A stretch of 64,000 nucleotides of DNA, taken from positions 21,576,001 to 21,640,000 of the forward strand of contig CM114275.1 of NCBI GenBank assembly GCA_050084515.1, written 5' to 3'. This document shows, one piece after another, positions 45,089-56,619 of the stretch (the stretch's first letter is position 1; each line of letters starts with the position of its first letter). The notes beneath the pieces are model-generated. The model searched no databases. It saw nothing but the letters and a program-made list of their open reading frames with translations, and was not told where the DNA came from. The position numbers and the translations under genes were made by a program. This stretch comes from Blasia pusilla (lineage: Eukaryota; Marchantiophyta; Marchantiopsida; Blasiales).

Positions 45089-46007
45089 TTACCAGTCGGT
45101 CTGAGCGTTGATGTGAGCTGTGTCAAGAACCTGTGGCATCGATTTGTGAGCTGCAGCGTTTAGTTTTTGAATTTTCTGGACAGCTTCCAACTCGATCCGC
45201 TTGGATATGGATCCAGAATCCCCAGTTGCCTGATTTTGGTGGAAGCGGAGAATTAGATCCATACTCGAGATTCGCAGTGCGCACACTTGGTTAGATTTTC
45301 CGAACAGGAAGGAGAGAGGTCAAAAGGTCAAGCAACAAGATGAGGAAAAGCGTCAACCTCCGTGAGTTTTCTTCGAAAATCTGTTTCACGGCTAGCCCGA
45401 TACTGTGATAGTTCTCGGTCGGCCTCCTCCTTAGCCTGGCGCAGTCTCGACGTTCGTGCTGCGAACACTCATTTCGGCAGGTGTTTGAGTAAGCTTTCTA
45501 CTGCTTTACATCTCTCGCAGCCAATCCGCGAGTTTTGCACGGTCTCATGTCTGTATGGCATCGTTTCCCAAATAGAGGCATTACTGATAAGAGTTCTACT
45601 ACAATAGCTCTCTGCATGCAGGAAGTGATTGTTGCAGAATCTGATCTCTCGGCGACAAGAATGGCCACTCAGGAAAGAGTTTTCGACAGAAATCCCCGGA
45701 CCTAGGTTTCTCCCATGCAACGAGAAAATATCGCGGAATTCGGAGTGACATTCTGTATCGATTCTCTAGGCCAGCAAGTTCACGCTTGAAAGAACTCCAG
45801 AAAATCAGACTACCGGATGACATGGGGGAATCGAGGCCATGACTGGTTTCCAATCGAAAGAACCACACGCGCGGTTAGTCGCGAGATTCCGGAAAGGCGG
45901 ATTACTTCGACCTGGGATGCGTCTTGTCCGAAGGAGGAACAAGCGGAGACGGCATTACCGGCGCGGGCGTTGTTGACAATAATCTGCGCCTCTTGCTCAG
46001 CAGCCAT
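45089..46007 (-). CDS. Vacuolar H+-ATPase subunit G, three exons
   Basis: Subunit G is part of the peripheral stalk that holds the V1 head of the vacuolar proton pump. Minus-strand exons are 46007-45959, 45458-45358 and 45229-45089. Donors GTAATG and GTTGAC and both acceptors (AG) fit, and phases are 1 and 0. From MAAEQEAQIIVNNARA the protein has 96 residues. It continues RTSRLRQAKEEADRELSQYR, RETDFRRKLTE and TGDSGSISKRIELEAVQKIQ. All blocks match the plant family (usually about 110 residues), including the TGDSG linker; it is highly charged and predicted coiled coil. The family N-terminus (GIQ then a hydrophobic pair before AAEQEAQ) is present just upstream as GIQIL in the same frame. However, the nearest upstream ATG (46033-46031) is one base out of frame, so the annotated start is the internal Met. 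The C-terminus is divergent (INAQTDW). Confidence 0.87.
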
Positions 46008-46033
46008 GAGAATCTGTATGCCGGCTTTGTCAT

Positions 46034-47390
46034 TGTTACGCTCACGAGACCCCAGCCTGCCCTTGTTTCGCGAGTCTTAAGAAGACTTTCCTCCTTCCTT
46101 CGCACTCGGAAGGAAGCCCACCCAATTTCTTCCTTCCGTTCTTCGCCGACGATCAAATCGAGAATCGGAGAAGCTTGGAAGTGACAAATGCGACACTGGT
46201 GCGGACGATTACGCCGTCTCCGTGATTGGCAGGGCTATGGCGAACTATCGCGTCTCCTTCTCATTCTGCTGCTGCATGAGCGACGTCCTCGGGCCATCCT
46301 CACGTTTCTGCTGCTGAGCTTCTTCCCGGTAACGTCTCGCCGACTTGTTGTCCTCGCTCTGCTTGTCCTGGAGAGTCTATTCGTGGCGTCATCCCGGCCG
46401 TCCCCTAATATCATCGACGCGTGTCAAACTGAGGCTTGGACGTCGAACGCAACGCTGTTTCTGTGAAGACAGGCCCGGATGAGTTCCGGCGAATCGGGTG
46501 CCCGTGTAGTCGGAGGTCGGGAAACCATCAGCCGCCGGCGGCCCATTCCTCGCGAAGAGCCTTTTTTTCCTCGCCCGAACTGCCCTGCAACTGATCAAGC
46601 AATATCTTCAAGCCGTCGGCGGTTGTTCATTATAGTTTGGGAAGGCCCGCAACCGATGCTAGGATTTATCTATAGTCTTAAAAAAGGCAAATGTTACTTA
46701 ATTTTTCTCATAAAATTTTTTCCCTCCCTTAACGATATCTCAAGTGGATGGAATTAAGAACAAACCTGGCCCCCTTTTAGAGGCGGAACGGCGGATGAAA
46801 ATACATGGAAGGGGTTCCGTGGAAGTTTGCTACACCCCAAACTATAGTTTTGGTTTGGTTCACATTAGAAGATTCGTATTAAAATTTTCACACGAAATAA
46901 ATATGGAACTTCATTACTAGCAATCATAGTAGGATTAAGGGTTTGTAAATGAAATCGTTCATAGTTCGGATCTGGGAGGGGTTTCTTTGTACCAACCTTA
47001 GGGTTCGCATTAAATGAGGTTTAGTAAATTCGTATTAAATTAAAATTGTAAGGTCAGACGGATCTATGAGTTATTCAAAATTAATTGAGTCTCGGGAACC
47101 TACGAACCTTAGTTAAAGTCACACAAATTTTATTAAGACCATATTACGCATCTCCATACAAAATTCTCAATATGACGGTTCACAAAATCACATGAGCTAG
47201 AATATGCACTAGATGGCCTGCCCGAACAAGAAAAAAAATGAGGCTCACATGTAAGGGCCGTAAAGAAAAATGATGAACCTCAATAAATATGCATGATGGA
47301 AAACTCATGGGAAAAACAAAGAGGGATATTTAAAGAGTCTAGTATCCACAAGCCACAATTGGCCTTGGAAAAGAAGAAGGGGGCATTCCC
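46034..47390. other. Upstream of V-ATPase G (GC-rich), then AT-rich spacer
   Basis: The segment 46.03-46.6 kb is GC- and CpG-rich and is likely the promoter/5' leader of the minus-strand V-ATPase gene. ORFs in it (46188-46466, 46479-46757) lack family motifs. From 46.7 kb on the DNA is AT-rich with no gene seen. Confidence 0.4.
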
Positions 47391-47899
47391 CTATCGACTA
47401 AACTCACTAACAGCAGAAACAATATCAGCAACTTCTAGTGAACCATGACTACTACTAAGTGGGCCTCTAGCGCCGACGTCTCCCACAACTTGAGCCCGCC
47501 GCAAAAGCCCATTGGTGTGGGTAAGCTGCAAAGCGATGGAGATCTGTTGCCTACAATAAAGAATCACGGTAGCTAGGGACAACCCATTTCTTGACTGGTG
47601 ATGATGAGCAAAATTGGTAAGGAACGAGTCAAACCTCTCCTTCATAGCCCCATACATCTCTATGGCTAGGGGAACAAAACGACGTCTGTTGTGGAGTGAC
47701 TATAGATATGGGTCTTCTTCACCGCCGCCGCCGCCAATCCTTGTAGCAATCTTCCTTGTACCACCACTTGGGCTCGCACAACCTCCCGCATAGGATCCGT
47801 CACTACAACATGTGCCACCACCATCTCAGCCTCTCGCATCATATAAAGATCAACACGAATAAGGGAGTCCTGCATGGAGTAGTGCCTCTCTCTCTGCAC
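47391..47899 (-). pseudogene. Unrecognised minus-strand protein pieces, possibly transposon-derived
   Basis: Two adjacent minus-strand ORFs lie in different frames. The first (47666-47899) is Val-rich (MVVAHVVVTDPMREVVRAQV). The second (47391-47657) reads RFVPLAIEMYGAMKERFDSF just before and after its first Met, then LYCRQQISIALQLTHTNGLL. The F(V/T)PLA-E-YG and YCRQQIS-ALQ patterns recall C-terminal parts of reverse-transcriptase-type element proteins, but I cannot confirm this. No start context or introns are evident. Confidence 0.25.
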
Positions 47900-50244
47900 A
47901 TGGAAGCCACTCTCTCGAGCTAAATAAAAAGAACTTCTCCCGATGGTATTTGCATTACGTGCCTTTAAAATCTTTCTGAAACTGTTTTATCAACATATTT
48001 TACTCAATGGCCCAAAAGGCACATGCCCTTTTCATGCTTTTTAGGAATTTCCAGCTATCAAGGTTTAAAGAAGACGTCTTAGCCATTTGTGTACTCTCTG
48101 TGTATGCAAAAGACTTTGGACTTAAATGCTTAAAGCTCTGTTTGGTCTTTTTGGTCATAGGAACTTTTTCGAAAAAAAGAAATTTTTTTGAACGCTGGTG
48201 TTTTTTTTCATGTTTCGCCAGTGTGCCCGGTGCTGGAAGGTGAAAAGCATAAGTGCTTTAAGCTTTGAATGGAAGCCCCGATAAACGGCGGCAACATGAT
48301 ATCCCGTACCGCATCATGATTGGTTATCCTCTCACCCCCAACTAGAGAGAGGGCCAAATGGACGCCAAGTGGATCCAGACTTCAGCGATACTCACAATGT
48401 GTCAAACCAACCACCAATGGTTGGGGGAGGCCTAATTGGAACCGCATCATTGTGGTACAATTAAGTGGTGCGATATGTCATGACCATACGGATTATGTCG
48501 TAGAGTATGGTGTGCTAGTAGAGGCCATTCCTTATGTAGGACCGTAGTGGATTGGTAGAGATGCGGTTCCATACATAGGGTTGGGGGTTACTCAGTTGGG
48601 GGTGACTTTCCCAATAGGGCCCGCTCTTAGGTTGGAGGATATAAGGTGGAGTGCACTCAAAGAACAGTCAGTTCTTTGAGTTGAGCCTGTTGCGTTGGGA
48701 GTTAGCCTTGGTAGTGAGTAGAGCTCTTGGCTATGGTGTTTCCCGCAAGCCGACACTGGATTCTCCCATCGTGGAGTGGGTTTGGCTCGATTTTATGTGA
48801 TTGTAAGCGTGTTTTATGACGAAGAGGTCTTTCACGGATTTCACTCAAAGAACTGGAGTAGATCGATGGTAGCCGATTGTAGATCAAGAGGATCTGGTTA
48901 GGGGTGATTGTGTACTCAGCCGTGGATGTTCGTGGCTTGTGGCCTATGTTGGAGGTGTGAATCTGGTGCGGTTGGTTGGGAAAGAAGCGCCTTTTGAGAG
49001 CTTTCAACGCGCTGTAGATCGCGGATTTCGTCAAGGGAGTTGGAAGTTATCAAACATTGAAGATTCTAGTCGTGTTCGACAGTTTTCTGATGTGGAGAGC
49101 TTGGAGTGCGGAAGCTGTGTTGAAGTTCATCTAGATCGGGTGAGAGGTTCCTGTTGCTACTCGTATTGTGATCTCCTGTGAATCTATCTGCTCGAGTGTG
49201 TGGAGCGTTGCGGATTTCTGCGTGCATGAAACTTGGCGGAAGCGCTGTCGGATTTGCGATTCTGGAGGTGTATGGACAGCAAGTTTGTTTGATTTTTAGC
49301 TCGGAGTACAGAGCTCGGTTGTAGCTGATTTTTTGTGGAGAGATAGCTATGGTGGTCAATTGAATTCTGATCGAAACAGATTTGATTTCGGTCACGTATT
49401 GGTGAAGTAATTTCTGATCGAAATTTCGCGGACTAGCTCGAGGTCTGGCTATGGTGGACAGCGGATCAGAGGGGCTGGTTGGTTGGTGACTCGTTCATTT
49501 TTGGAGACGCCTATCCCATTGGGGGCGCCCTGGTTGGACCTCTCTCCATAGCGAAGCATGGCGAACGGGGCGATAGGGGCATGTCTCGAGCATTTTGAGG
49601 CTTCGAGGCAACTCGTGGTAGCTCGGGGCGAGTGGGCGTGAGAGGCGGAGTAAGGAGCAAGGAGCAAGCAAGCAAGCTTTCTTGCTTGGGCGTGAGGCAA
49701 TTTTTGCAGGATTTGGGATTTGAGTTTTGCATAAGCGGTCACCCATCTTGGGCTATTTCGCTGGAGGACGCTTAATCGCCGAGTTCTTAACTATGCCAGT
49801 GTAGAGACTGTTGTAGCTCATTTGGTGCTGTTCGGAGATGTGTTAGGCGCTTTATGCATCTCAGGTTTTTGGTTGATGTACCTCTAGCGCATAGTACGGT
49901 GTAGCCTCTCCATGCAGGTGATATTTTCAGGTCTTTTGGCGTTCGACTAGCACGTCATCGACCCTTGGCGGAGTAGCTATTGCGTTAGAATTGTGTGGTG
50001 GGTTTTGTGGATTCAGAGGGCACCAAGTTTGGTGGATTGTGTTACCTTGATTTCCATTTGCGGTTGGAGGCTTGTCGTTGGACTTCCTGTGTTTGGATCC
50101 CCTACATCGTGCTTCTTGCTTGCGCGCCCATTGTTAGGGTTGACGCTGATTTCCAGAGTAGTGTTACTCTGTGTGCTCCGATAGTGAGGCCGGAGTGATG
50201 ACGAGTAGACCGTGGGAGGCTTCTTGTAGTGATGAGAGGTTAGA
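47900..50244. other. Leader region upstream of gag/protease copy 2; no gene seen
   Basis: No protein family is recognised. From 48.3 kb the composition and organisation look like an LTR plus long untranslated leader of the retroelement whose gag starts near 50.3 kb, but no matching second LTR lies in the window to prove this. The words GCGGAAGCGCTG (near 49229) and CGCGGAAGCGCTG (near 60119, upstream of copy 3) are shared, which supports a common leader. Confidence 0.35.
48639..48680 (+). promoter_or_regulatory. TATA-like box followed by a 10-bp stem-loop
   Basis: GGATATAAGG at 48637-48646 is followed by a perfect inverted repeat CTCAAAGAAC / GTTCTTTGAG (48656-48680, loop AGTCA). The spacing would place the stem-loop at or near the transcription start. 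It is presumably the promoter of retroelement copy 2. Functional meaning is inferred. Confidence 0.35.
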
Positions 50245-52679
50245 TTGCCTACACCCATAGCTAGTAGAGCTACAATAGTAGAGCGACATCGACGTCACTT
50301 GGGTAATTTGGTGGTGGTGCGGCATCAGCGTTGGTCATCACGGAGCTGTCGGGTGGTCTGGTTGGGGACCGTGGTGCGGACCGTGGTGGTTTCACACGGA
50401 GTAGATTTAGGTATCGGCTACCTTTTCCGCTTCCGACGGTTGATCAAGAGGAGGACCAGGATGTTCCAAACACCGAGTCTTCTACGTTGTTATCGAGTGT
50501 TGCAGCTCCATTGATTTGGGACATGGACGGTGGATATGGGGCCATGAAGGGCCCACCACGATACTCGGGTGCAGTGGGCACCATTGAATTGGAGGACTTC
50601 ATGCAGGAGTTTGATACGTGGTGTGATATGCAGATGTTGCGGAGCGCCACGTTGTTTCTGACCTTCTTGGCTTGGAAGGGGTTGTTTCAAAGACTTGGAA
50701 GGACCACCCATGGATGATTACCATGAGTTTAGGAAGGACCATGTTGCTGAGATTGAGGCATGGAGACAATATTGGTCTCCAGGCTATGTGTCTATCACCC
50801 ATGGTTAATTGGTAGTAGTGCTCCTACTATGCCAAATCCCGAGCGTTGAGTGAATGCAGTACGAGCCGGAGTGGGGGTACCGGTGGAGGTACTAGTGGGG
50901 GTACTAGTGGAGGTACTAGTGCCCCACCATCGTTTAGCCCGGTTGCGAGTTCTTCAAGAGGTTGAAGAAGAACTATCGGGAGTGAAGACGGAGAAGTTGA
51001 GGAATCTTCAGGACTTTGAGCGAAAAGGCGGTGAGAGTCTTCGTGAGGCATACACTCGTATCGGCGCTTGATTTCGATTACCAGGGTGTGGCGAGGATCG
51101 AGCGATCGATTTTTGGTACTGGGATCTTGGAGCAGAGATTTGCGCCGTAGGGTGCGTGATGCTACTCTTATGAGTGATGATTCACCCACATTGACCCATG
51201 TGTTTGCTTTATCTGAGAAGATTGAGCTTAACATGGTGAAGGAGAGAGTGGTGACATCCGCATTCAGTAGGGATACAACAACTACTTCTCGGGTTCAGCC
51301 GCCCACCTCACAATCTCGTAGTAGTGGTGGTGGTAGTAGTAGTGGGAGTCGTGGGGGGTACACGCGACCTCAGTCAAGTCCTAGAGGGACATTTGTGCAG
51401 AGACCATTGCCTTCATTTGCTGCCCCGCAGCAAGGACAGTCATGTTGGACATGTGGAGGTGATCATGTTAGGAAGTTTTGTCCCCAAGAGGATGGGAGAC
51501 GGACTTTGGAGGATGGGCCTCAGTCGGCCCCAACTCAGTGTGATCATTGCGGGAGACTAGGTCATCCTCGAGAGCGTTGCTTTGATCTTCATCCAGAGTT
51601 GAGATCAGGCCGTGGCCGTGGTGGAGTAGCTCCGAGAGGCCGAGGTGGTAGGGGTAGTAGAGGTGGACCAGTGGTTGGAGAGCCTACGGTGGCTACCCCT
51701 ACCACTCGACAGTCGACTATGGTGCCGAGATTGAGCTTGATTGGAGTAGAGTTGGCTACTATGGTGATATCCAAAGATAGATCAGGTTCGGGAGCGAGGG
51801 CTTCCACCTCTTATGGAGGGGATGATCTCTCTTATATGGCGAGTGCAAAAGACAAAAGTTGAGGCATCGGTGCGATTCGAGAGGAGCCACTCGGCGTCGA
51901 GCCACGTGGTGCTCTTTGTGGAGTTGGACCCACAGAGGGGTGAGGAGGGGGAGGCGGGCTAGGCTTCCCAAGTCATTCTTGTTGTATGCGAGGTGCTTAG
52001 GACTCCATCCATGGTTCCTCACGCGAGCCCTCTTGAGCCGGCAGTGGGGATCGAGGCATCTACATCGCGTGTAGTAGACACGGATGCGGCATCAATGCAA
52101 TGATTGCGGATGGCAACCAGTGTTGGGATCCCCATTGTTTTCGCCACGGAGCCGATGGCTTTAGGAGTTGACTTAGCTCCTGTATTTGATTAGCGACCAC
52201 GTTGTGTGAACGTGGGGTATTCTTGCTACACGTGTTGAGGTGGATGAGGGTGTTGCGGTGGAGCGACCCTCTATGTCGGGAGTAGCATTGAGTACCGGTG
52301 CTACTTGGCGGCGGCGGCGGCGAAGATGGATGCATTACCAGCCCGGCCAGCCATTGATCGTGAGAGGCTTACACCTGGTGTATGTATGTTGGACAACCGG
52401 AGTGGGATCTTCCGATTGGTGAGTCCTACAGGACAGGTGTATAGACTAGATAGAGTCTTGTTAGACTCTGGTGCCCAACCTTTGATGTTGGGAAAGGCGG
52501 CATGTATTGGTTTGGGTATTTGGAGGTCAGAGCTTGAGCCTTGCCCATTCCAGATTCAAACATCACTTGGAGGAGCCAATGATAGGTCTCAATTCATGAC
52601 ACGGGAAAAGTTTTCTGTACAGTTGAGACCAGATCATGCGACTGATAGCTCCCGGTTGGGAGTATCTGCGGTAGTGACA
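50245..52679 (+). mobile_element. LTR retrotransposon gag/protease, broken (copy 2)
   Basis: Several frames together encode a gag and protease. Gag pieces include RYSGAVGTIELEDFMQEFDT (about 50560-50620), a MDDYHEF-like stretch near 50708, and GESLREAYTRIGA near 51035. Two zinc-knuckle-like motifs follow: CWTCGGDHVRKFC (about 51454) and CDHCGRLGHPRERC (about 51540, CX2CX4HX4C). An RGRGG-rich linker follows at about 51605-51665. The protease has LLDSGAQPLMLGKAACIGLG (about 52459-52520). At least three frame changes interrupt it. It parallels copy 3 up to VSAVVT, then diverges at about 52680 where the GCCGCC-repeat region of the MULE begins. Reverse transcriptase is absent. Ty3/gypsy-like is the likely class. 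Confidence 0.75.
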
Positions 52680-52692
52680 TCAGCCGATTTGT

Positions 52693-52857
52693 GATTAGCA
52701 GCCGTCCAGAGAATAGCCAGCCGCCTAGAAAATAGCCGCCGGGCCTGTGAATAGCCGCCGTCCCGAGAATAGCGGTCGGGCCTGTGAATAGCAGCCGTCC
52801 CGACAATAGCCGCCGGGCCTGTGAATAGCAGCCGTCCAGAGAATAGCCGCCGGGTTT
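52693..52857 (+). repeat. Left array of AATAGCCGCC-type motif
   Basis: Tandem units of about 36 bp alternate AATAGCCGCCGGGCCTGTG and AATAGCAGCCGTCC-, with short variable joins (GAGA, GACA). About nine motif copies lie in 165 bp. Diverged copies continue near 52945-52975. Confidence 0.8.
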
Positions 52858-53143
52858 GACTGGAGAAGGGAGGAGAGGGAGGGAAGGGAGTTAAACAAAC
52901 AAAAGCCTCAGAAAGAGCGAGGTATAGCGTTTGGTGATTTAGTTCTCGGCCTGTGATTAGCAGTCATGGAGAATAGGAGTCACTCCAAGCCTGTTTCTTC
53001 TTGAACCGGGAAGGGTTTGGTCCATTATGGTTTGTGAACTTTAATACGTCACTGAGAACATACTTTGCATTCCAACATGAACAAATATCATAATTTTGCA
53101 CACCAAGAAACAAATGGGCTACATATGACAATTCCATCTGAGT

Positions 53144-56100
53144 TTATAAATTTCTTTCTGCAATCTGACATTCTTTCGCAGCTTCCTCTGCCAAGCTAAT
53201 ATAAAATGCTTCTTCCTCTGGGTTCCACTGGGAATTAGTACCAAGTTCTACCAAGGATATGCGAGTATTTTGCTCCTCACAGTCATCAGACTCTTCATCA
53301 GATTCAGACTTCCCATAAACAAGAGAAACACTCGGAAATACTAGACTATTTGGTATGCGATTAGAGGCGCTATTACCAAGATCCATAGGAGTGGAAACAT
53401 TCTCCATGGTAGACTGCACCAAATTTCCCCCTGATACAACACTACCCTTTACATTAAGTTCTTCAGTAGTATCTGATCTAGTCTCTTGGGAATATAAACT
53501 TTCCACTCCTGAGTAAAGCCTACTCTGATTTCCATACTCTGCTACAAACCGACTTGCATCGGGACGTCTTCGTGTTGGGACATCAGATATAGATCTCCCT
53601 ACAAGTTGGTCCGCTTTCAACACTTGGCGCGTTTTCCGATTATGCCCTTGAAGTGCATAATGGCCACAACATCTTTCAAAAGTGCGGGCAACCCTTGTCG
53701 TTGGTGCCCTACGCCCGTTACGAATACCTAACGGACCTCGCTGTGGGATATACTCATGCTGGCCACTCCCAACATCATCTTCATTCACAAACTCTTCATG
53801 TACAGGATAAGAAATCTCTTCACCACCTCCTTGTCCTCTTCGCATCTCGCCACCTCTTCCACCAGGAATGCGCACATAACGATGTCTACCACGCCGAACT
53901 GCAGGAAGGGGAGGTCGGCAATCCCAAGATGGTATAAGTTCATCACTCTTCACAACCGGTATACTGCTTTTGTAGATCTTCCTTATGAAGTCATTGGTCC
54001 AGATAAGATCAACAAGTTTCTGTGAGTCCATTCTAGTAATGACATCCCAAGCCATTACATGCGTATATGGCCAACAAGTATCTTGGAACTCTAGGCATGA
54101 ACAACTGCACTCAGGATGCAAGCGGACATGAAATTGGTGTGCACTACTTGTGGAAGTGACAAGTGCATTTGTTGCATCTGAGGCTAGTACATCAAAACTT
54201 TGATAGTTGGCTTCATTCTCTCGATAATGAATAAGTGCATAAGTAGTCAGTTTGTTGGAGAACTTCTCTGGGTGACATGCCTCTACTTTTCTTGCTGCGT
54301 AAGTTTTCATCATATAATTCCACAACTCACGAGCAATGACAAGTGGAGGTCCCTCCCTGATAGGTTTGATGGCGGAATTTATGACCTCTACAAGATTTGA
54401 ACTCACTTTGCCATAGCATGGCAAAGGGAATGCACACCTCGCAAACTTCTTTGGTCCTATCTCTCGTATGTACGAGGCTGCATCAGCTATTCGTTGAATA
54501 TGATGCCTTTTCCAATTCGTTAATCCACATGTCATACCTGGAAAACAAGTTCCTCAATGGTTGTTAGCCGTTGTTAGCCGCTGCATAACTGTGAATAGCG
54601 CAATCGAAAAATAATATGTCATTAGCCGCCGTCCACAAAGGGTTCAAATTCAGACGCCAATTTAGCTGAAAATAGCCGCCGTCCTAAAAAGATTGGAATC
54701 TAGATACCGAATTTTTCCTGATTAGCCTCCGTCCTCCTAACAAGGTATCAAATTACCAGCCATCCTAACAGTGAATAGCCTATAGGAAATAGCAGCCGTC
54801 CTAACAGTGGATATCCTTTAGGGAATAGCAATCGTCTTTATTGTGAATAGCCGCCGTCCTATAGAGAAGAGCAATCCAAATGAGTCGTAGCCTATGCAAT
54901 ATTCCACCTCACTGAATATGCAAGACTCCCATATGCAAAATGTAAGGAAGAATGAAATGGATAGTTTGCTTACTTCTCCCTGGTCATGGCGTAAAGGCAG
55001 GCAATGAAACATCCTTCGGCAACTTTTCCATACCGTGTTCGAACATTTTGTCTCAAATGTTGGGTCACACATGCTATGTATATTTTGGGGGAATATTGTA
55101 CGCACGGCGTGTAAAAGGCCGTTTTGTCTATCTGAAACAATAACAATTCTGGGATCATCTAAAGCTGGGATGGCTTTCTTCAGATGTGCACAAAACCATT
55201 CCCATTCCTCATTGTTCTCGCGAGGAGATATGCCGAATGCCAAAATGATCGCATTGGCATTTCCATCCAACATGGACGCAATGAAAATCTGCATGGGATA
55301 CTTCCTATTCTTTGTATGCCACGCATCCAAGCCAACTACCTTTTGCACATAAGGAATGATGTTCTTCATGGCAGATGGACAAATAAATAGCCTCTTGAAG
55401 ATGGCAGATTCTAAATTCCAAACATCCCAAGTAGCGGTGGCAAAGGGGTCGGCTTCCTTTAGTGCCTGTATGAAAGAAGGAATCAAATGGAAACCTGCTC
55501 GTTCACCTCCATTCATCCAATCCCGACATATTTCTTTGCATCTCCATGCAGGAAAGTAAGTTGTTCGCTTCCTGTACGTCTACGCAAGGACTTCTACAAG
55601 GCTACCTACAGGGATGCTTGGTTGGTTTACAACCCTATCTGCTAATACCATTGATAACCACTTTGCCTTGTGGGTAGGACCCCTCCATGTATGAATGTGC
55701 CCTGGACAAGTGTGTTCCAAATTACACACCGTTATCTCACATAGGCCTATACTTTTATGTCGTTGGCAATGGACCCTCCACTCACAAACTTCATCTTTAC
55801 ATGATGTACCATTCTCCTTCCCTGAGAGTATGTACCTAGCAAATTGACCACATGCCCCATTCCTAGCGGTGGGGACTCTCGCTTCACCACTCTTTCTCCT
55901 TTTCTCCGTGGGAACGTCTAAGCTTACGCTAGGTTCTGAGAAAGAATTCTTGAAAATTGGCTGGTTCGGCCTCTTACTATGTTGAGGTCTCCATGAGATC
56001 CCCATTCCACATGCAAGCCTCGAGATACGTGGGTCTTGAAATTCTTCACTATGTTCCCCAATATCTCCAAGCGAGGATCCACACACATTAACTGCAACTT

Positions 56101-56554
56101 TGTTGACATTAACCACGGTGCTCCCCCTAACATCATGCGACTTCTTTCCAGTGTGATTAGCAGCCGTTGAATATTCCTGAATATTTTCCTCCAATCCTCC
56201 GGTGTAGGACATGTTGTTAATACCATGGCATACAAAACTACATTTCTTCACAAGAGTATCCTCCCTCTTAGGATATGTTCCATGTCTTGAAGTCGTCGAA
56301 CCGCTAGAGGGTTTGTCCTCATGGAAAATAGGAAGGCCTTTGCCTCTGATCTTTGCGCCAAATCTACATATTCTAAGCCGGTACCATTTCTTGCTGCGTG
56401 CGCAATGCTTCGCTCTATAATTCAGCGAGCACCAACAATCTAGTGAAAACTCAAACTCATCGAAGCTGCGGAACACTTGCTTCAATTGTATCCGCTCGGT
56501 ATGCCTCCTTACTGCACATGATGACCCAGGGTTGTCAATGAGTCTAACTTTCAC
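53144..56554 (-). pseudogene. MULE transposase, MuDR type, with lesions
   Basis: Read 5' to 3' on the minus strand. The N-terminal MuDR-type zinc-binding region has VCEWRVHCQRHKSIGLCEIT followed by NLEHTCPGH (about 55810-55690). The catalytic core (54818-55516) has VVGLDAWHTKNRKYPMQIFI with the first Asp, DGNANAIILAFGISP, and VIVSDRQNGLLHAV with the second Asp. The C-terminal exon (53144-54535) has YGKVSSNLVEVINSAIKPIR and a SWIM-like CSCLEFQDTCWPYTHV, where the usual CxH pair reads YTH and an extra Cys precedes it. A Gly/Arg-rich tail and a degenerate zinc knuckle follow. An intron (donor GTAAGC at 54975, acceptor near 54538) is likely. Lesions are an in-frame TAG at 55577-55579, a frameshift near 55090 between the second Asp region and ACVTQHLRQNVRTRYGK, and probably another near 54500. 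The element probably no longer makes active transposase. Confidence 0.85.
54560..54870 (+). repeat. Middle cluster of TAGCCGCCGTCC motifs inside the MULE intron
   Basis: Diverged copies of TTAGCCGCCGTCC, AATAGCCGCCGTCC, AATAGCAGCCGTCC and GAATAGCC are spaced 25-60 bp apart, in the same orientation as the left array. They lie within the inferred transposase intron. Confidence 0.7.
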
Positions 56555-56619
56555 AGCGGCTGATGACTACACCACGCCAATACAAATCGCAAAATGAAGA
56601 CTTACATTATGTCATCCAA

